From: Microbacterium hydrocarbonoxydans
GTDB lineage: Bacteria > Actinomycetota > Actinomycetes > Actinomycetales > Microbacteriaceae
Direction: 5' to 3'
Assembly: GCF_011752045.1 (NCBI RefSeq)
Contig: NZ_JAAKXW010000001.1
Location: forward strand, 310,001-374,000
Length of the DNA stretch: 64,000 nt
Below, in pieces: positions 16,980 to 26,732 of the stretch (within the stretch, counting starts at the first letter, position 1; each line of letters opens with the position of its first letter). The notes under the pieces are model-generated. The model saw only the letters and a program-made list of their open reading frames with translations. It searched no databases and was not told the DNA's origin. Position numbers and translations under genes: made by a program.

Positions 16980-17921
16980 ATGCCCTTCTCCGGAGAGATC
17001 CACGAACGTGTCGCGAACGCGCCGGATGTGCCGCCCGGTCTGCCCCTGGTGATGCTGCTGACCGGCTTCACCGACGCCGGCAGCGCCGTCGCGGGTCTCA
17101 TCGAGCACCTCCGGGAGACGACGTCGCCGCAGCCGATCGTCGTGTTCGACAACGATCTGCTCCTGGACTACCGCGCGCGCCGTCCGGTGATCTCCTTCGA
17201 CCAGGACCACCTCACCGAGTTCCGCCCTCCGCGACTCGAGCTGTCCCTGGCCACCGACGCCCTGGGCCAGAAGTTCCTGCTCCTCGCGGGGTACGAGCCC
17301 GACTTCGCCTGGAACGCGTTCGCCCGCACGGTCCTCGACCTCGCGGCGGAGTTCGAGGTCGCAGGTCTCAACTGGGTGCACTCGATCGCCATGCCGGTGC
17401 CGCACACGCGTCCCATCGGCACGACGGTGAGCGGCAACCGCCGCGAGCTCACGGTGGCCCACTCGGTCTGGCGCCCGCGCACGCAGGTCCCCGCCACCGC
17501 CGGGCACCTTCTGGAGTTCCGCTTCGCCGAGCGCGGAGACCGCGTGGTCGGCTTCGTGCTGCTGGTGCCGCACTACCTCGCGGAGACCGAGAACCCGGAT
17601 GCGGTGATCGCCGCGGCGGAGCGGCTGATGGCTGCGACAGGGCTCGTGCTGATGCTGGACGAGGTCCAGGAGCGGCGGGAGGACTACCTCACCCGCGTCG
17701 ACGAGCAGGTCGCGGGCAACGACGAGCTGCAGCAGATGGTGCACAACCTCGAGCGTCGCTACGACGCGTACATGGCAGGACGCGACCCCGAGGACGGCTC
17801 CTACGACGAGGGCGGGTTCAGCGAGCGCGACCTGCCGAGCGCCGACGAGCTGGCGGCCGAGCTGGAGCGCTATCTCGCCACGCGGCCGAACACCGACGAC
17901 GACAAGCCAGGACGGGGATGA
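16980..17921 (+). CDS. PAC2 family protein (proteasome assembly chaperone-like)
   Basis: 313-residue protein of the PAC2 family, found in actinobacteria and archaea and related to eukaryotic proteasome assembly chaperones. It begins with the conserved GLPLVMLLTGFTDAGSAVAG and continues with ISFDQDHLTEFRPPRLEL, YEPDFAWNAF and IGTTVSGNRRELTVAHSVW, typical of the family. The C-terminal 80 residues are acidic and helical. No proteasome gene is in the window and the bacterial role is undefined. It precedes the primary sigma factor by 168 bp on the same strand. Confidence 0.88.
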   Translation: MPFSGEIHERVANAPDVPPGLPLVMLLTGFTDAGSAVAGLIEHLRETTSPQPIVVFDNDLLLDYRARRPVISFDQDHLTEFRPPRLELSLATDALGQKFLLLAGYEPDFAWNAFARTVLDLAAEFEVAGLNWVHSIAMPVPHTRPIGTTVSGNRRELTVAHSVWRPRTQVPATAGHLLEFRFAERGDRVVGFVLLVPHYLAETENPDAVIAAAERLMAATGLVLMLDEVQERREDYLTRVDEQVAGNDELQQMVHNLERRYDAYMAGRDPEDGSYDEGGFSERDLPSADELAAELERYLATRPNTDDDKPGRG

Positions 17922-18022
17922 CGCGCCCGGCGGGAACTTCGCCGGAATGCGACGGCATCCCCTCACGTGTGCGATACTAGGAGTCTGACCCGTTGTCAAT
18001 CGATCTTTTCCGGAGATCGGAC

Positions 18023-18028
18023 TTGACA
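18023..18028 (+). promoter_or_regulatory. Candidate -35 (TTGACA) upstream of the primary sigma factor gene
   Basis: An exact TTGACA lies 62 nt before the GTG at 18090. A good -10 at 17 bp is not obvious; a separate -10-like GATACT with upstream TG occurs at 17973-17978. The gap 17922-18089 probably holds more than one promoter. Confidence 0.35.
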
Positions 18029-18089
18029 AGGGTCTTACTAGTGTCCGAAATGTCCCGGGGTGGCCGAGCCGCCCCGTGAAAGGCGAAAC

Positions 18090-19330
<1,241 letters not shown>

Positions 19331-19331
<1 letters not shown>

Positions 19332-20023
19332 TGCAGGCGAACGAGGGCAAGGCGCTCGAGGCGAGCGTCGACGGCAAGAGCTATGCGCGGATCCCGCTGA
19401 AGACCCGTGTGATCATGCCCGGCGACGATCTCGACGCCGTGATCACGGAGTACGCGAAGGACGCCGTGCAGCCGGGAGACCTGCTGTTCGTCACGGAGAA
19501 GATCGTGGCGATCACGCAGGGTCGCTCGTACCGTCTCGACGAGATCACTCCGCGTCCGCTGGCGCGCTTCCTCTCCCGCTACGTCGTGCGCACGTCGTAC
19601 GGCATCGGCCTCGGGATGCCCGAGACCATGGAGATGGCGCTGCGCGAGTGCGGCACGCTGCGGATCCTTTTCGCGGCGGGCGTCTCGGTGATCACCAAGG
19701 CCTTCGGCCGGCGCGGCGACTTCTACCGCGTCGCCGGCGACAAGGCGAGGGCGATCGACGGACCCACCAAGAACACGATCCCGCCGTACAACGAGGCGGT
19801 CGTGCTCGGCCCGAAGGACCCGCGCGGCGTGGCCGAGCGCCTGCAGCGGCTGCTCGGCGGCGACGTCGACGTGGCCGTGGTGGACATCAACGACATCGGC
19901 GGGAACATCCTCGGCTCGACTCTCGACAAGGCCGGCGAGCGCCGTCTGGTCGAGATCCTCGGCGACAACCCGCTGGGCCAGGCGCGGCAGTCGACGCCGC
20001 TCGGCATCGTCCGCGAGGTCTGA
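19331..20023 (+). CDS. Coenzyme F420-0:L-glutamate ligase-like (CofE/FbiB N-domain) protein
   Basis: 230 residues resembling the gamma-glutamyl ligase domain of CofE/FbiB, which adds glutamates to F420-0. Recognisable parts are IPLKTRVIMPGDDLDAVITE, PGDLLFVTEKIVAITQGRS and a GTP/metal region around VVDINDIGGNILGST. The start is ATG at 19331 overlapping the rpoD stop as TGATG; GTG at 19328 is an alternative. No other F420 biosynthesis gene is present and the FbiB nitroreductase domain is absent, so it may act on another gamma-glutamyl acceptor. A strong hairpin follows. Confidence 0.78.
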
Positions 20024-20035
20024 CCCGCGTCACAG

Positions 20036-20070
20036 AGAAGGGCCCGGATGCTCGGCATCCGGGCCCTTCT
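20036..20070. terminator. Perfect 16-bp bidirectional terminator hairpin
   Basis: AGAAGGGCCCGGATGC (20036-20051), loop TCG, and its exact complement at 20055-20070, between the convergent CofE-like and ATP-grasp genes. The minus-strand transcript would also end after this stem. Confidence 0.8.
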
Positions 20071-20087
20071 GCGCACCTGGCGCCGGG

Positions 20088-21104
20088 TCAGAACCCGATG
20101 GCGGCCTGGTAGCGCGGCTTGTGACCGGTGCGGATGCCGGTGACGCTGGGCTTGTTCTCGTACACGCCGGCGCCCCAGTTGCCCTCGACGAGCACGGGTC
20201 CGTCGGGCGTGACGACGATGTCCCAGCCCACGTACTGCACCTGCGGGACGACGCGGGCGACCTGATCCACGAACGCGCGGACCTCTTCCATCATCGGCAG
20301 CTGGAAGTCGGCGATCGGGAAGCCGGAGTCCGGGTGGGTGACGTGCACGTGGCCGTGCGAGTCGTAGCCGGCGCCGATGGCGTGGCCGTCGTCGTCGAGC
20401 ATCGTGTAGAAGCCGCCGAAGCTCATCTGATCGCTCACCGCGCCGCGCCCGAACTTCTGCGCGATCGCGAGGATGTGCGTCTTCTCTCCGTCGAAGAAGG
20501 CCGTCACCCTGGTCGTGTTGACCGTGCCGGGGCAGACGGCGGCGAGGTCGGGGTGCTGGCGGATGACCTCCTCCACGAGCACCTGCTTCTTCGACAGGAG
20601 CTCCGCGTGGAAGGCGTCCCAGTCGGTGACGTCGGCGGCGTGGTAGCGGTGCACGCCGGTGCCGGCCTGCCCGTGGGTCTCCTTGACGACGATGGTGCCC
20701 TGGCGCTCGGTGAACGCGCGCAGCTCATCGGCGTTCCCCTCGGTGATGAGCATCCAGTCGCGCTTGAGGAACGCGTCGAACTTCGCGTCGAACTCGGCCT
20801 TGTCGTGGAACAGGTGGCGGTAGTCGGGGTGATCGTACTTCTGCGAGATCTCGTTCGACACCGGGTGCGTCATGTACGTGTCGCGTTCGGCTCTGGTCAG
20901 GATCGCGAAGTCGTAGTCGATGTAGTCCTGGAACCCGACGTTGTGCCGTCCGGCCGACCACAGCATGTCGACGACGATCAGCGGCACGGCCTTGCCGTGC
21001 TGGGCTGAGGCCTCCTTCGCCCTCTCGATCACCGAGCCGACATCGATACGGCGGGCGCGGGCCAGCAGGTAGCGGATGCGGGGTGCGAGGGAAAAACGTG
21101 ACAT
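20088..21104 (-). CDS. Sugar-transfer-associated ATP-grasp domain protein
   Basis: 338-residue ATP-grasp protein of the sugar-transfer-associated group, often annotated hexapeptide transferase. Landmarks are VVKETHGQAGTGVHRY (ATP lid), CPGTVNTTRVTAFFDG, MSFGGFYTMLDDDG and the metal-binding C-terminus VGWDIVVTPDGPVLVEGNWG. The start at 21104 (MSRFSLAPRIRYLL) is chosen because homology begins there; the upstream frame is antisense to the racemase-like gene. ATP-grasp enzymes join a carboxylate to an amine or thiol; the substrates here are unknown. It is divergent from the racemase-like pair, which raises the possibility of a shared envelope function. Confidence 0.83.
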   Translation of the reverse strand: MSRFSLAPRIRYLLARARRIDVGSVIERAKEASAQHGKAVPLIVVDMLWSAGRHNVGFQDYIDYDFAILTRAERDTYMTHPVSNEISQKYDHPDYRHLFHDKAEFDAKFDAFLKRDWMLITEGNADELRAFTERQGTIVVKETHGQAGTGVHRYHAADVTDWDAFHAELLSKKQVLVEEVIRQHPDLAAVCPGTVNTTRVTAFFDGEKTHILAIAQKFGRGAVSDQMSFGGFYTMLDDDGHAIGAGYDSHGHVHVTHPDSGFPIADFQLPMMEEVRAFVDQVARVVPQVQYVGWDIVVTPDGPVLVEGNWGAGVYENKPSVTGIRTGHKPRYQAAIGF

Positions 21105-21170
21105 GGGTCTCCAAGGTAAGGGGTCCCCCCAGTCTACGGTGGGGGCGCGGGGCGACCGGGGAGCCCGAGT

Positions 21171-21176
21171 TAGGCT
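21171..21176 (+). promoter_or_regulatory. -10 (TAGGCT) of the leaderless racemase-like operon
   Basis: TAGGCT begins 13 nt before the GTG at 21184, deciding the start of the first racemase-like gene. Confidence 0.55.
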
Positions 21177-21183
21177 TGATCCC

Positions 21184-21888
21184 GTGTGCGACACCACTTC
21201 CAGCGCCCGCCCGCGCGCGATCATCTCCCGGTCGGCGCTGACGGCGGCTGCAGCCGCGGCCGTCGCCGACGGCGGCACCGTCGCAGATCTCCGCCGCGAC
21301 GCCTGGGGGCACGGGGTGCTCGGCGTCGCGCAGACGGTCGCCGCGGCGGGCGTCTGCGCCGCGCTCGTCGACACCCCGCTCGAGGCCGAGATGCTGCGGC
21401 TCGAGGGCATCGCAGCGGTCACCGACGGCGTGCCGGACATCGACCCGCTTCTTCTCTACGGCCTTCCGGATCAAGACGGGATGCTGCGGACCCGTCCCGT
21501 GATGCGGCTCGCAGGGCGCGTGCTCTCGATCAAGAAGCTCAAGGCGGGAGACGCCGTGTCCTACGGCTACACGCACCGCGCCGCGCAGGACACCGTGGTC
21601 GCCCTCGTGACCGGCGGCTACGCGCAGGGCATCGTCCGCGCGCTCGGGAACGAGGCCCACGTCGAGGTCGCGGGCTCGGCGAGGCCCATCGTCGGACGCG
21701 TGGCCATGGACGTCTGCGTCGTCGACCTGGAGAACGAGGACGTCGCAGTGGACTCCGAGGTCACCTACTTCGGCGGGACCGGTCCGGCAGGTCCCGCTCT
21801 GGCGCGCTGGAGCGCAGTGACCGGGCTCAGCGTCGCCGAGCTCGTGACCGTCGCCGGCGCGCACGCGGCGCGGGGGTGGGAGGCGTGA
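21184..21888 (+). CDS. Alanine racemase-like protein with shrunken barrel and no PLP lysine (C-terminal domain type)
   Basis: 234 residues against about 370 for alanine racemase. The C-terminal half is a good alanine racemase beta-domain: PVMRLAGRVLSIKKLKAGDA, then VSYGYTH with the counterpart of catalytic Tyr265, a GGYAQGIVRAL segment, and GRVAMDVCVVD keeping the Met-Asp pair of the active-site loop. The N-terminal part is only about 95 residues; its AWGHG motif is recognisable, but the PLP lysine is replaced (LRRDAWGHG instead of VKADAYGHG) and most barrel strands are missing. Alone it should not bind PLP covalently. It overlaps the next gene by 4 bp (GTGA), implying coupled translation. 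GTG at 21184 is supported by a leaderless promoter. Confidence 0.85.
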   Translation: MCDTTSSARPRAIISRSALTAAAAAAVADGGTVADLRRDAWGHGVLGVAQTVAAAGVCAALVDTPLEAEMLRLEGIAAVTDGVPDIDPLLLYGLPDQDGMLRTRPVMRLAGRVLSIKKLKAGDAVSYGYTHRAAQDTVVALVTGGYAQGIVRALGNEAHVEVAGSARPIVGRVAMDVCVVDLENEDVAVDSEVTYFGGTGPAGPALARWSAVTGLSVAELVTVAGAHAARGWEA

Positions 21889-22925
21889 ACCGGCCGGAGC
21901 TGCGGCTGCACACGCCGCGTCTCATCGAGAACATCCGCGTCGTGCGCGAGCGCATCGGCCCGTCGGAGCTGATGCTCGTCCTCAAGGACGACGCCTACGG
22001 TCACGGCCTGGCCTGGGCGGTGCAGGCCGCCGAGCGTGCCGGCGTGACCTGGTTCGGCAGCTACGACGTCCGCAGCGGCCTGGACGTGCGCCGGGCTCTC
22101 GAGGGCGATGCGCGGATCTTCGCCTGGGCCACCTCCACGGATGCCGAGATCGACGAGGCGCTGCTGCAGCGGCTCGATCTCGGCGTCGGCACCGCCGACT
22201 ATCTCGACCGCATCGTCGCGCGCGCACGGGAACTGGGGATCACGGCCCGCGTGCACCTGAAGATCGACACCGGGCTGCACCGCAACGGGCTGCTGCCCGA
22301 GGAATGGCCGCAGAGCATGGCTGCCGTGCGCGCCGCCGAGGCGGAGGGCCTGCTGGAGTTCGCCGGCGTGTGGAGCCACCTCGCCGAGGCGAGCGACGCG
22401 GAGGACGACGAGGCGCAGCGGGTGTTCCTCAGCGCCGTCGCCCTCGCGGAGGAGACGGGCGCGTCGCCGCAGACGCTGCACCTCACGGCATCCGCCGCCT
22501 CATGGTGGCGCCCCGAGCTGCGCGGCTCGCTGTGCCGGATCGGCGCGTTCTGCTACGGCATCCGCTCCGCCGACGGTCCGGAACTCGACGGAGTCGTTCC
22601 GGCGGCCGAGCTCATCGCCTCGGTGACGGAGGTCGTCGACGGTGACGCGGTGATCGGGATCGGCTCGTTCGACGGCCTGCCGTCCACGATCGCCGGCGTC
22701 TCCGTCGGCACGCCAGGGGGACCCCGCGTGCTGCGCCGGATCGATCACACCTCCGCCGTCGTCGAGGGATGGCCCGGGATGACGGCGGGCGACGAGGTGA
22801 CGGTGTTCGGCGCGGGAGAGCGCGGCGAGTGCAGTGCGACCACGCTCGCCGAGCGCATCGGCACGGTGGGCGAGGAGATCCTCACGCGGCTCACGCCGCG
22901 CGTGCGCCGCACCATCGTCGACTGA
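21885..22925 (+). CDS. Alanine racemase-like protein with intact barrel but degenerate C-terminal domain
   Basis: 346 residues. The fold-type III barrel is complete: PLP lysine in LVLKDDAYGHGLA (residue 34), HLKIDTGLHRNG with the conserved Lys/Arg, SHLAEASDAED, and the CRIGAFCYGI phosphate/Arg219 region. The C-terminal domain is degenerate: where alanine racemases have the catalytic tyrosine (GYGxTY) this one reads VIGIGSFDG, and the GRVxMD loop is replaced by RRIDHTS. It therefore supplies the lysine side of the active site but not the tyrosine side, the reverse of the overlapping upstream gene. Substrate could be alanine or a larger residue such as ornithine or lysine; this is inference. 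Confidence 0.88.
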   Translation: MNRPELRLHTPRLIENIRVVRERIGPSELMLVLKDDAYGHGLAWAVQAAERAGVTWFGSYDVRSGLDVRRALEGDARIFAWATSTDAEIDEALLQRLDLGVGTADYLDRIVARARELGITARVHLKIDTGLHRNGLLPEEWPQSMAAVRAAEAEGLLEFAGVWSHLAEASDAEDDEAQRVFLSAVALAEETGASPQTLHLTASAASWWRPELRGSLCRIGAFCYGIRSADGPELDGVVPAAELIASVTEVVDGDAVIGIGSFDGLPSTIAGVSVGTPGGPRVLRRIDHTSAVVEGWPGMTAGDEVTVFGAGERGECSATTLAERIGTVGEEILTRLTPRVRRTIVD

Positions 22926-22946
22926 CGACGGCGGTCGCCGGAGGCG

Positions 22947-23165
22947 TCAGACGCTGTCGATGAGACGCGCGGTCTCGTCGTGCCAGCTGGTGGCGATGCT
23001 GCGGAGCTTCTCCTCGTACTTGCGTCCGTGGTGGGCGCAGAAGAGCATCTCGGTGCCATTGACCTCGGCCGCGATGTACGCCTGAGCGCCGCACGAGTCG
23101 CAGCGGTCCATGGCGGTCAGGCGGAACTCGACGGCGGAGGTCTCACGTTCGGTCGTTGCGTTCAT
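22947..23165 (-). CDS. Small zinc-ribbon-like protein (DUF7455 type)
   Basis: 72 residues, with CDSCGAQAYIAAEV followed by MLFCAHHGRKYEEKL: two Cys plus a Cys-His-His cluster suited to one zinc ion. Small proteins of this type sit beside topoisomerase IV or sigma factor genes across actinobacteria; function unknown. Divergent from parE, separated by 182 bp. Confidence 0.82.
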   Translation of the reverse strand: MNATTERETSAVEFRLTAMDRCDSCGAQAYIAAEVNGTEMLFCAHHGRKYEEKLRSIATSWHDETARLIDSV

Positions 23166-23333
23166 CTCGGTGCCTCCTCAGGTGTCGGGTCCACTACCGG
23201 GTGTTGATCAATACAACCACGCAGAACCTGTGCGCATGCCCGGATCACGGCGTGTTTCGCTCAGCGCGTACGCGCGCGGTCTCGGCTGTGCCACGACGGG
23301 GAGTGTCGGCAGGGCCGGGGCGGTCGCCGAGAA

Positions 23334-23339
23334 TACAAT
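23334..23339 (+). promoter_or_regulatory. -10 (TACAAT) of parE
   Basis: TACAAT begins 14 nt before the GTG at 23348, so the leader would be 0-2 nt. Confidence 0.55.
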
Positions 23340-23347
23340 CGGAGATT

Positions 23348-25429
23348 GTGACCGCCGAGTACTCCGCCCATCATCTCCAGGTCCTCGAGGGCCTCGAGGC
23401 CGTCCGCAAGCGACCGGGCATGTACATCGGCTCGAACGGATCCCCGGGCCTCATGCACTGCCTCTGGGAGATCATCGACAACGCCGTCGACGAGGCCGTC
23501 GCCGGCAACGGCACGAAGATCGACATCATCCTGCACGCCGACGGCAGCGTCGAGGTGCACGACCGCGGACGCGGCATCCCCGTCGACGTCGAGCCGCGCA
23601 CCGGACTCACCGGCGTCGAGGTGGTCTTCACCAAGCTGCACGCCGGCGGCAAGTTCGGCGGCGGATCCTACGCCGCATCCGGCGGTCTGCACGGCGTCGG
23701 CGCCTCCGTGGTGAACGCCCTCTCGGAGCGCCTGGACGTCGAGGTCGACCGCGGCGGCAAGACCTACGCGATGTCCTTCCACCGCGGCGAGCCCGGCATC
23801 TTCAAGGACACGGGGGACAAGCGGCCGGATGCGCCGTTCACGCCGTTCGAGGAGAAGAGCGAGCTCCGCGTCGTCGGCAAGGCCGCGCGCGGAGTCACCG
23901 GCAGCCGCATCCGCTACTGGGCGGACCGGCAGATCTTCACGAAGGATGCGGCGTTCCAGCTCGCCGACCTCGAGACGCGCGCCAGGCAGACGGCGTTCCT
24001 CGTCCCCGGACTCGAGATCGTCATCCGCGACGAGCGCGCGGACGAGAAGAACGAGACCTCCTACCGCTACGAGGGCGGCATCTCCGAGTTCGTCGAGTAC
24101 CTCGCCACCGACCCGCCGGTCACCGACACCTGGCGCATCCAGGGCGAGGGCACCTTCAAGGAGACCGTCCCGGTGCTGCAGGCCGACGGGCACATGGTCT
24201 CCACCGAGGTCGAGCGCGTGTGCGGGGTCGACATCGCGCTGCGCTGGGGCACCGGCTACGACACGGTCGCCCGGTCCTTCGTGAACATCATCGCCACGCC
24301 GAAGGGAGGCACGCACCAGCAGGGCTTCGAGCAGGAGCTGCTGAAGGTGCTGCGCGCCCAGGTCGAGCAGAACGCCCGTCGGCTCAAGGTCTCGGCGTCG
24401 GACAAGCTGGAGAAGGACGACGTGCTCGCCGGCCTCACCGCGGTGCTGACGGTCAACGTCCCCGAGCCGCAGTTCGAAGGCCAGACGAAGGAGGTGCTCG
24501 GGACCCCCGCCGTGCGACAGATCGTCGCCCAGGTGCTCCGGAAGGACCTCGCGGAACGGTTCAGCTCGAACAAGCGCGACGACAAGAGCCAGGCCACGCA
24601 GCTGCTCGACAAGGTCGTCGCCGAGATGAAGGCCCGCGTCTCGGCTCGCGCCCACAAGGAGACTCAGCGGCGCAAGAACGCGCTGGAGTCGTCGACCCTG
24701 CCGACCAAGCTCGTCGACTGCCGCACGAACGACGTGGAGCGCAGCGAGCTCTTCATCGTCGAGGGCGACTCGGCCCTCGGCACGGCGAAGAACGCGCGCA
24801 ACAGCGAGTTCCAGGCGCTGCTGCCGATCCGCGGCAAGATCCTCAACGTGCAGAAGGCCTCGGTCGGAGACATGCTCTCCAACGCCGAATGCGCCTCGAT
24901 CATCCAGGTGATCGGCGCGGGATCGGGGCGCACCTTCGACATCGACGCCGCACGCTACGGCAAGATCATCCTCATGAGCGACGCCGACGTGGACGGCGCG
25001 CACATCCGCACGCTGCTGCTGACGCTCTTCTTCCGGTACATGCGACCGCTCATCGAGCACGGCCGCGTCTTCGCCGCCGTGCCGCCGCTGCACCGGGTGA
25101 TCGTGATGAACCCGGGCTCCAAGCCGAACGAGACGATCTACACCTACAGCGAGCAGGAGATGCACGCGCTGCTGGCCAAGCTCCGCAAGGCGGGCAAGCG
25201 CTGGCACGAGCCGATCCAGCGGTACAAGGGCCTGGGCGAGATGGATGCCGAGCAGCTGGCGACCACGACCATGGATCGCGGCGGGCGCCTGCTGCGACGG
25301 GTGCGCATGGAGGATGCCGAGGCCGCGGGCCGCGTCTTCGAGCTGCTCATGGGCAACGAGGTCGCCCCCCGCCGGGAGTTCATCATCGACTCGTCCGACC
25401 GTCTGTCGCGCGAGTCGATCGACGCCTGA
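23348..25429 (+). CDS. parE: DNA topoisomerase IV subunit B
   Basis: 693-residue ATPase subunit of a type IIA topoisomerase. The GHKL ATP site has EIIDNAVDEAVAG and SGGLHGVGASVVNAL; the transducer follows; the TOPRIM domain has ELFIVEGDSALGTAKNARN and ILMSDADVDGAHIRTLLLTL with the metal-binding acidic residues; the C-terminus has RYKGLGEMDAEQLATTTMD. GTG at 23348 starts directly before the conserved YSAHHLQVLEGLEAVRKRPG, and a -10 lies 14 nt upstream. Called parE rather than gyrB because a second subunit A gene of parC type lies 6 kb away and gyrB normally sits beside dnaA/recF. Confidence 0.93.
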   Translation: MTAEYSAHHLQVLEGLEAVRKRPGMYIGSNGSPGLMHCLWEIIDNAVDEAVAGNGTKIDIILHADGSVEVHDRGRGIPVDVEPRTGLTGVEVVFTKLHAGGKFGGGSYAASGGLHGVGASVVNALSERLDVEVDRGGKTYAMSFHRGEPGIFKDTGDKRPDAPFTPFEEKSELRVVGKAARGVTGSRIRYWADRQIFTKDAAFQLADLETRARQTAFLVPGLEIVIRDERADEKNETSYRYEGGISEFVEYLATDPPVTDTWRIQGEGTFKETVPVLQADGHMVSTEVERVCGVDIALRWGTGYDTVARSFVNIIATPKGGTHQQGFEQELLKVLRAQVEQNARRLKVSASDKLEKDDVLAGLTAVLTVNVPEPQFEGQTKEVLGTPAVRQIVAQVLRKDLAERFSSNKRDDKSQATQLLDKVVAEMKARVSARAHKETQRRKNALESSTLPTKLVDCRTNDVERSELFIVEGDSALGTAKNARNSEFQALLPIRGKILNVQKASVGDMLSNAECASIIQVIGAGSGRTFDIDAARYGKIILMSDADVDGAHIRTLLLTLFFRYMRPLIEHGRVFAAVPPLHRVIVMNPGSKPNETIYTYSEQEMHALLAKLRKAGKRWHEPIQRYKGLGEMDAEQLATTTMDRGGRLLRRVRMEDAEAAGRVFELLMGNEVAPRREFIIDSSDRLSRESIDA

Positions 25430-25431
25430 TC

Positions 25432-26655
25432 TCAGCCCGTTCCGCGGCTCTCGATCGCGGCGCGGTACACGTCGACCAGTCCCGCACGGTGCGTGCTCTG
25501 CGCGATGTGCGCGCGATGCGCGAGGGCCGCGGCGCTCATGCGGGCGATCCGTGCGGGATCGTCGCGCAGATCGGCGAGCGCGCTCGCGAGCCCGGCGACA
25601 TCGGGGGTGGGCGTCACCAGGCCGCCTCGCGGAGGGAGCGCCTCCGCGAGGTCGGGGTCGGTGACGAGCACCGGCAGCCCCGCCGCGATCGCCTCGAGGA
25701 TGACCATCGGCTGGTTGTCGAAGTCCAGAGAGCTGGAGACGAGCAGATGCGCGGCCCTCATCGCCTCGAGGATCCGATCCTGGGGCACGGCTCCGTGGGC
25801 GGTGATGCGTCCGGGGGCGACGGCGGCGATGCGCTTCGCGACCGCCGAGCGCGCGACGCCGTCCCCGAACATCTCCGCGGCGATGCCGGGGGTGCGTGCG
25901 ACGGCGTCGATGAAGACGTCCGGCCGCTTCTCGGGGGAGAGCCGGCCGCACCACAGCGCGCGCAGCGCCTCACCGGGGACGATCGCACGCGGCTGCGGCG
26001 TGCCGAGAGCCTCGAGCACGGAGGCCTCGAGTCCGTTCGAGAGCACCGTGATCGGCGTGCGCACGCCCTGGGCGCGGAGCTTCGCCGCGAAGTGGGCGGA
26101 CGGGACGATCACATGCGTCGCGTGGTTCGCCTGGCTCACCATGAGGCGCCACATCCGCCGCGCGGTGCGGGTGCGGGCATAGGGCTCCCGCGGATCGATG
26201 CGCGCTTCGTCGTGGCTCATCCGGCGGCGATGCAGGCCTGCGAGCAGCGCGGTGGTGAGCGCCGGCAGCGGCAGGACCGAGCGGGTGTAGACGTCGATCC
26301 TCCCGTGCATCGTCTGCACGACGGGGATGCCGAGCCCCCGCGCGGCCTCGAACCCGGCGAGCGCGGCGAACATCTCGGTGTGCACGTGCACCACGTCGAT
26401 GCGTCTGGCGCGCAGCTCGCGGCGCAGCATGCGGGCCGCGGCGGCGGCGGTCCAGGTGAACGGGTAGCCGTCCGGTGCGAAGAGCCGGGCGGTCGGCAGC
26501 CGCACCACGCCGGGGTCCGTGCTGGGATGGGCGAGAGGGGAGAAGACGGTCACCTCGTGCCCGTCGTGCTCCAGCGCCTCCCGATGCGCCTTGATCACGG
26601 TCTGCACGCCGCCGAGCGTCGGCAGGTAGTAGTCGGTGACCATGGCGATCCGCAC
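25432..26655 (-). CDS. GT-B glycosyltransferase (family 4 type)
   Basis: 407-residue retaining-type glycosyltransferase. The N-terminal acceptor domain begins MRIAMVTDYYLPTLGGVQTV with the family-4 glycine-rich loop; the C-terminal domain has LWCGRLSPEKRPDVFIDAV and the SSSLDFDNQPMVILEAIAAG donor-binding region. The usual EFGI-type motif appears as DNQPMVILE. Acceptor and sugar are unknown; PI-mannoside or glycolipid synthesis would be typical. It converges on parE with a 2-nt gap, starts with a GTG at a leaderless promoter, and diverges from the SDR gene across 77 bp. Confidence 0.87.
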   Translation of the reverse strand: MRIAMVTDYYLPTLGGVQTVIKAHREALEHDGHEVTVFSPLAHPSTDPGVVRLPTARLFAPDGYPFTWTAAAAARMLRRELRARRIDVVHVHTEMFAALAGFEAARGLGIPVVQTMHGRIDVYTRSVLPLPALTTALLAGLHRRRMSHDEARIDPREPYARTRTARRMWRLMVSQANHATHVIVPSAHFAAKLRAQGVRTPITVLSNGLEASVLEALGTPQPRAIVPGEALRALWCGRLSPEKRPDVFIDAVARTPGIAAEMFGDGVARSAVAKRIAAVAPGRITAHGAVPQDRILEAMRAAHLLVSSSLDFDNQPMVILEAIAAGLPVLVTDPDLAEALPPRGGLVTPTPDVAGLASALADLRDDPARIARMSAAALAHRAHIAQSTHRAGLVDVYRAAIESRGTG

Positions 26656-26661
26656 GCGACC

Positions 26662-26667
26662 ACCCTA
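26662..26667 (-). promoter_or_regulatory. -10 (TAGGGT) of the leaderless glycosyltransferase mRNA
   Basis: On the minus strand TAGGGT begins exactly 12 nt before the GTG at 26655. Confidence 0.6.
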
Positions 26668-26719
26668 CGGGGACTCACGCCGCGGCACGGCGATGCGCGT
26701 CCCGGCGGACGAGGGCCGC

Positions 26720-26725
26720 TAGGGT
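26720..26725 (+). promoter_or_regulatory. -10 (TAGGGT) of the SDR-led operon
   Basis: TAGGGT begins 13 nt before the ATG at 26733. It is the same hexamer as the divergent glycosyltransferase promoter 53 bp away. Confidence 0.6.
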
Positions 26726-26732
26726 GAAGTCC

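Noticed and set aside
21184..21888. Calling the first racemase-like gene a pseudogene
   Set aside because: The frame is intact, it has its own promoter, overlaps the next gene, and the residues it keeps are exactly those the partner lacks.
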